Assembly (NCBI GenBank): GCA_964433675.1
Contig: CAYSSJ010000027.1
Span: 1 to 18,018 of the forward strand
Direction of reading: 5' to 3'
DNA from: CAYSSJ01 sp964433675
GTDB lineage: Bacteria > Cloacimonadota > Cloacimonadia > Cloacimonadales > TCS61
Length of the DNA: 18,018 nucleotides
Part shown: positions 15,423 to 18,018 of the stretch, one piece after another
Layout: every line of letters begins with the position of its first letter
Position numbering within the stretch: the stretch's first letter is position 1
Program-made: the position numbers and the translations under genes
The notes under the pieces: generated by a model
Seen by the model: the letters and a program-made list of their open reading frames with translations, nothing else
Told to the model about the DNA's origin: nothing
The model's database searches: none

Positions 15423-16211
15423 CTATTTTTGACATTTTTTACAATAATATGAAGACCTGCCGGCTAACTTTAGCTTCTCTATTTTTTCGCCGCAGCAGCA
15501 AAGCTCTTTCTGATAGACTCTCAAAAAATTCTGGAATTCACCCGATTTATCATCCACGCGGCGATAATTGGAAACTGTAGTTCCATTTTTAGCTATGGCT
15601 TCCCGCAAAACTTCATCGGTTGTCTTCACCACTTTCTCCACCTCTTCCCAGGTCAAATCTCCTGCCGCTCTGTGTGGAGCGATCCCGGCTCTGAAGAGTA
15701 TCTCGCTGGCATATATATTTCCCAGTCCGGCAATCACCCTCTGATCCAATAAAGCATTTTTTATCGGTTGTTTTTTCTTGTAAAGCTTTTTGGATAAATA
15801 TTGCGTACTGAAAAGTTTGGATAGTGGCTCTACACCCAATTTCTCAAATTCAGCCACAGTTGCTTTTCTCGGATAGATCTTCATAGTCCCGAATTTACGC
15901 ATATCATTGAAAGCCAGATATGAACCGTCTGTGAAGTGGATCAAAACTCTGTCATATTTATTCGGTGATTGCAATTTCTCTGAATAGACCATTTTGCCGG
16001 TCATCCTCAGATGAACGATTAGCTTATGTTTTGTTGTGATGATAACCAGATACTTCCCTCTGCGCTCTAAGCCTGTGATTTTTTCACCGCTTTTAATCTC
16101 CGATATGGCAATAATAATATGCTCTATTTCTTCGAGATGGGTAATACTTTTGCCTATTATTTTATTTTTTAGTTCATTTATTATCGTTTGCACTTCTGGT
16201 AATTCCGGCAT
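15423..16211 (-). CDS. fpg: Formamidopyrimidine-DNA glycosylase
   Basis: A 262-residue DNA repair enzyme that removes 8-oxoguanine and formamidopyrimidines and nicks the abasic site. After Met removal the catalytic P2-E3 pair stands at the N-terminus (MPELPEV); K53 in RRGKYL and the helix-two-turn-helix LLDQRVIAGLGNIYASE (154-170) are conserved. The C-terminal zinc finger is present but unusual: the first pair appears as CCCG (238-240) three residues shorter than the common form, with the second pair C257-x-x-C260. It is 1 nt after perR, so oxidised-base repair is tied to the peroxide sensor. Confidence 0.95.
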   Translation of the reverse strand: MPELPEVQTIINELKNKIIGKSITHLEEIEHIIIAISEIKSGEKITGLERRGKYLVIITTKHKLIVHLRMTGKMVYSEKLQSPNKYDRVLIHFTDGSYLAFNDMRKFGTMKIYPRKATVAEFEKLGVEPLSKLFSTQYLSKKLYKKKQPIKNALLDQRVIAGLGNIYASEILFRAGIAPHRAAGDLTWEEVEKVVKTTDEVLREAIAKNGTTVSNYRRVDDKSGEFQNFLRVYQKELCCCGEKIEKLKLAGRSSYYCKKCQK

Positions 16212-16212
16212 T

Positions 16213-16623
16213 TCAATTCCCCTTTGAAAGACAATTTTTACAAATACCTTTGAGAATTATCTGACAATCTTCCACTTTGTGTCCTTCGGAGAGAATGTCT
16301 TCTTCCAGAATACCGGCAAGCTCTACATCGTAGATGCGATGACATTTCGAACATGTGAAATGAGCATGCTCGCGGGTAGTAGCATCATATCGGATCTCAT
16401 TTTTGCCCGCAACCAGCGATTTGGCGATATCTTTATCGATAAAGATCTTGAGTGTATTATAAACTGTAGTTTTAGAAAGAGTCGGTATCTCTTTGGATAG
16501 ATTTCTGTATATCTCTTCCACTGTAGGATGGGTTTTTTTCTCGAGCAAATACGCCAATATTTTCACCCGATGATAAGATGGTGATATCCCTTTGTTTCTC
16601 AGCATCTCTGTTGCTCTTTGCAT
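16213..16623 (-). CDS. perR: PerR-type peroxide-sensing Fur-family repressor
   Basis: A 136-residue winged-helix regulator. Counting from the chosen start, the regulatory metal site is H32, D80, H86, H88 and D99. The spacing is the same as in Bacillus subtilis PerR (H37, D85, H91, H93, D104), including Asp rather than Glu at the last position, which marks PerR over Fur. The structural zinc site is C91-x-x-C94 and C128-x-x-C131. Oxidation of the metal-binding histidines would release the protein from DNA. The ATG at 16623 is preferred because GGAAAGG lies 9 nt upstream; a longer reading from 16641 has no site and would begin about 10 nt from the expected transcript start. First gene of the 17-gene block, and probably autoregulated. 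Confidence 0.93.
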   Translation of the reverse strand: MQRATEMLRNKGISPSYHRVKILAYLLEKKTHPTVEEIYRNLSKEIPTLSKTTVYNTLKIFIDKDIAKSLVAGKNEIRYDATTREHAHFTCSKCHRIYDVELAGILEEDILSEGHKVEDCQIILKGICKNCLSKGN

Positions 16624-16654
16624 ACTCACCATCCTTTCCATTTTTGTACTGATT

Positions 16655-16691
16655 ACATATTAATATTCTTTTCATATTTGTCAAGCACAAT
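16655..16691 (-). promoter_or_regulatory. Promoter of the perR block with an overlapping palindrome (candidate PerR operator)
   Basis: On the minus strand a perfect -35 box TTGACA (16684-16679) is followed, after a 16-nt spacer, by TAATAT (16662-16657) as -10. A perfect 10-bp AT palindrome, ATATTAATAT (16666-16657), covers the -10. Its AT-rich inverted-repeat character resembles Fur/PerR boxes but it is not a full match to the 15-bp Bacillus consensus. A repressor bound here would block the promoter. The -35 lies in the 13-mer ATTGTGCTTGACA that recurs before the EnvC-like gene. Confidence 0.6.
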
Positions 16692-16752
16692 TTTGAGAGT
16701 TCACTTTTTTCCATTTAAGGGTATTAGGAAATTAGGAATTATGGTTCTCCTT

Positions 16753-17274
16753 TTAGAAAGTTACTATTGTATTTAGATTTAAGATTGTTTTTTTTATACC
16801 CAAATCCAAATAAATTAACATCCGACTGCTTTGTGACAACTTTATGCTGTAACCACATCCTGCGAAAATATTAGGAAATACTCCTTCGAATTTTGCATAT
16901 TCATCATCTTCTCCACTTGAACCACCAATAACACCGGGGAAAACAAAGGGTTTGTCTTTTCCTTTTGTATAGTCTAATCCTCCTGCAAGAAGTGTGAAAA
17001 ATCCTTCTCGTCGTATATTTCTATAAGTATTTATCTGATAATAAACTCCTGTAACAAAGTAATCTGAACTCTGAAGATAATGATAATTATATGTGATTTC
17101 TTTTGATTTCTTTTCGAAATTCTGAATTTTACCAAGTCCCATTGTGCAACCACTTGCAACGCCAAGTGATACACCGAAATTATATATCCTAGTATTATGA
17201 GCTAGTTCGTTACCGACTATTGGTGATGCTATAGATACCAATATTGCGATAAAGATACATAAGTTTGTTCTCAT
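16753..17274 (-). CDS. Exported protein, probable small outer-membrane beta-barrel, unknown function
   Basis: A 173-residue protein with a clear signal peptide (about residues 1-22, MRTNLCIFIAILVSIAS then PIVGNE). The mature part has alternating polar and hydrophobic residues, many Tyr, Phe and Gly, and ends in Phe (TIVTF), the usual terminal residue of beta-barrel outer-membrane proteins. I do not recognise a family. The ATG at 17274 is preferred: GGAG stands 8 nt upstream and the signal peptide starts there, whereas the in-frame extension to 17322 adds a charged segment without a ribosome site. It has its own promoter and is separated from perR by 129 nt, so it need not belong to the stress regulon. 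The gap contains a tandem ATTAGGAA pair (16723-16738). Confidence 0.65.
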   Translation of the reverse strand: MRTNLCIFIAILVSIASPIVGNELAHNTRIYNFGVSLGVASGCTMGLGKIQNFEKKSKEITYNYHYLQSSDYFVTGVYYQINTYRNIRREGFFTLLAGGLDYTKGKDKPFVFPGVIGGSSGEDDEYAKFEGVFPNIFAGCGYSIKLSQSSRMLIYLDLGIKKTILNLNTIVTF

Positions 17275-17327
17275 TGTCGTCTCCTTTTTTACTTCAAATT
17301 GCGATTCATTTAACTTACTCAAACTTA

Positions 17328-17384
17328 TTCTTTCGGATAAAGAACAACATTTTATACCCTACTTTTACTACACTCAATTAGTGT
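17328..17384 (-). promoter_or_regulatory. Candidate promoter for the exported protein, with two inverted repeats
   Basis: TTGAGT (17377-17372), a 17-nt spacer and TAAAAT (17354-17349) form a reasonable sigma-70 promoter about 75 nt before the ATG at 17274. ACACT-CAATT-AGTGT (17370-17384) is an inverted repeat across the -35 box. TTCTTT-CGGAT-AAAGAA (17328-17344) is another at the expected transcript start. Either could be an operator or, for the second, a small 5' leader hairpin. Confidence 0.45.
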
Positions 17385-17470
17385 TGAAAAATGTCCAGTG
17401 TTATCTTGGCACAGAGGGAGTGACAAGGTGATAAGCTGGGGTTTGTCGTAAGGGATTTGAAGTTTCAGAA

Positions 17471-17520
17471 AACCCCTCTGACCGGCTAGCGCCGGTCTTC
17501 TCCCTTGGCGAAAGGGAATC
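17471..17520. repeat. Paired short hairpins, dispersed-repeat type
   Basis: Two adjacent inverted repeats: GACCGGC-TAGC-GCCGGTC (17480-17497, 7-bp stem) and TCCCTT-GGCGA-AAGGGA (17501-17517, 6-bp stem). The surrounding text (CCCCTCTGACCGGC and the following CTCCCTTGGCGAAAGGGAA) resembles intergenic repeats that are scattered in many bacterial genomes; that recollection was not checked here. GC content jumps relative to the neighbouring genes. Confidence 0.5.
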
Positions 17521-17542
17521 GAGCTTCGATCAAGAGAAAGCC

Positions 17543-17591
17543 TGTCATTGCGAGTTGTTCTTCTTGCTAATCTTTGGCGTAGCAATCTCAT
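17543..17591. repeat. Interspersed repeat unit of the GTCATTGCGAG...GCAATCTC type
   Basis: The segment starts with TGTCATTGCGAG and ends with GTAGCAATCTCAT. These two ends are the hallmarks of a repeat that I recall from many unrelated bacterial genomes, often near gene ends. The central part here (TTGTTCTTCTTGCTAATC) is degenerate. Only one copy lies in the window, so repeat status rests on recognition rather than on copies seen here. Confidence 0.45.
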
Positions 17592-17685
17592 TTTCTACTA
17601 CCTCTATCTTTCTGTGAAAGTGACGAGTAACAAGGGGCAAGGACTAAGGAATAAATACGAAGGGAAGCTTGAACTAGAAAGTTAT

Positions 17686-17874
17686 GGTCATCTCGAGCGG
17701 AACCCGGTGGAATCGGCGAAGCCGAGCAGCAAGCTGCTATTCCACCACGATGGAACAGACAGGTTCCACACGGCAAGCTGGGTGGAGTCGAGAGATCTCT
17801 AAGAATACTATAGCCTAAATCAAATTCGAATTCAATGAGATTTCTCCACTCGCTATGCTCGGTCGAAATGACAC
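17686..17874. repeat. Composite inverted pair of GTCAT-TCGA...GAGA-ATCTC repeat units
   Basis: The left unit runs 17687-17800, from GTCATCTCGAGCGGA to GTCGAGAGATCTCT. The right unit, 17837-17873, is in opposite orientation, from GAGATTTCTCCACTC to GGTCGAAATGAC. The outer ends are near-perfect reverse complements (GTCATCTCGAGCG against GTCATTTCGACCG). The left unit carries an insert with strong internal structure: an 8-bp stem (17706-17713 with 17739-17746) enclosing two abutting hairpins (17714-17724 and 17725-17738), then a separate hairpin TGGAAC-AGACAG-GTTCCA (17751-17768). No reading frame here looks like a protein. Confidence 0.6.
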
Positions 17875-18018
17875 TTTTTTGCATCTGACCTCCGATTTCT
17901 GATCTCTAAACCTCTAAACCCTAAACTCCTAAACATTTCCCTTGTCCTCAGTAGCTTTAGCGGAGGAGGATTGCTTCTCTCACACCACTTTTCACTTCTC
18001 ACTTTTTCACTTTTCACC

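Larger units (their letters stand above)
17378..18018. other. Gene-free, repeat-rich intergenic region at the right edge
   Basis: About 640 bases contain no convincing gene on either strand. Short open frames of 79-98 codons exist but read through the palindromic repeats and have no good ribosome sites or protein-like composition. After the repeats, 17885-18018 is pyrimidine-rich low-complexity sequence, with CCTCTAAACCCTAAACTCCTAAAC and repeated TTTTCAC runs near the end. I see no tRNA, terminator pair or integrase site. Confidence 0.6.

Noticed and set aside
14982..15452. Plus-strand frames of about 105-156 codons opposite the flavodiiron gene
   Set aside because: They run antisense to intact diiron-ligand motifs and have no plausible start signals or recognisable domains.
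16213..16641. Classical iron-responsive Fur or zinc-responsive Zur
   Set aside because: The metal-site spacing with Asp at position 99 matches PerR, and all nearby genes are peroxide and oxygen defence.
17352..17591. A 79-codon Arg-rich minus-strand frame
   Set aside because: It spans the hairpin repeats and a predicted promoter, with no ribosome site. It is treated as non-coding.
17471..17874. CRISPR array
   Set aside because: The repeats differ from each other, are not regularly spaced, and no cas gene is present.
17588..17884. A 98-codon minus-strand frame (and an 84-codon plus-strand one at 17548-17802)
   Set aside because: Both read straight through the palindromic repeats. The peptide text (for example SEWRNLIEF) is the familiar spurious translation of such repeats.
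17885..18018. CCTAAAC-like telomere-type repeat
   Set aside because: The units are irregular (CCTCTAAA, CCCTAAA, CTCCTAAA) and few, so this is low-complexity sequence only.

Overview
The window looks like a chromosomal segment of an uncultured, strictly or mostly anaerobic Gram-negative bacterium of moderately low GC. It encodes the anaerobe's oxygen and peroxide defences (superoxide reductase, rubrerythrin, rubredoxin, flavodiiron protein, PerR), a Na+-translocating NADH:quinone reductase (Nqr), formate-tetrahydrofolate ligase, an EnvC-like divisome protein and a probable outer-membrane protein. The combination of Nqr, RNase HIII and FCB-like style suggests something like Cloacimonadota. That placement is inference; no marker gene in the window settles it.

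Almost everything is on the minus strand, so transcription runs from high to low coordinates. From right to left: (1) 17378-18018 has no gene and is a mosaic of palindromic, dispersed-type repeats. (2) 16753-17274 is a secreted or outer-membrane protein with its own promoter. (3) 4874-16623 is an unbroken 17-gene block behind one recognisable promoter next to perR: perR, fpg, flavodiiron protein, ferritin, superoxide reductase, peroxiredoxin, rubrerythrin, rubredoxin (11905-12066, 53 aa), two stand-alone ferritin-like diiron proteins, fhs, nqrB, nqrC, nqrD, nqrE, nqrF and a conserved protein of unknown function. Gaps are 0-21 nt, apart from 78 nt with a strong hairpin after rubredoxin. (4) 181-4764 is a second unit: an EnvC-like protein, a Sua5/YrdC-LMW phosphatase fusion, a LiaF-like membrane protein, RNase HIII and a D-2-hydroxyacid dehydrogenase. 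(5) The first 180 bases hold a promoter and seven codons of another gene that runs off the window.

The first part of the large block forms a coherent defence pathway under a peroxide sensor. The flavodiiron protein reduces O2, superoxide reductase turns superoxide into H2O2, and rubrerythrin and peroxiredoxin remove H2O2. Rubredoxin carries electrons, ferritin and the diiron proteins handle iron, and Fpg repairs oxidised guanine. The same block runs on into one-carbon metabolism (fhs) and the Na+ pump. The nqr cluster lacks nqrA and has a short NqrB. I saw no tRNA, rRNA, CRISPR array, transposase or phage gene.

I did not find a clearly new defence or mobile system. The best leads are the PerR-led block that joins oxidative-stress and bioenergetic genes, the Sua5-like/phosphatase fusion with a degenerate first domain, the nqrA-less Nqr cluster with an unknown gene at its end, and the structured repeat at 17686-17874.
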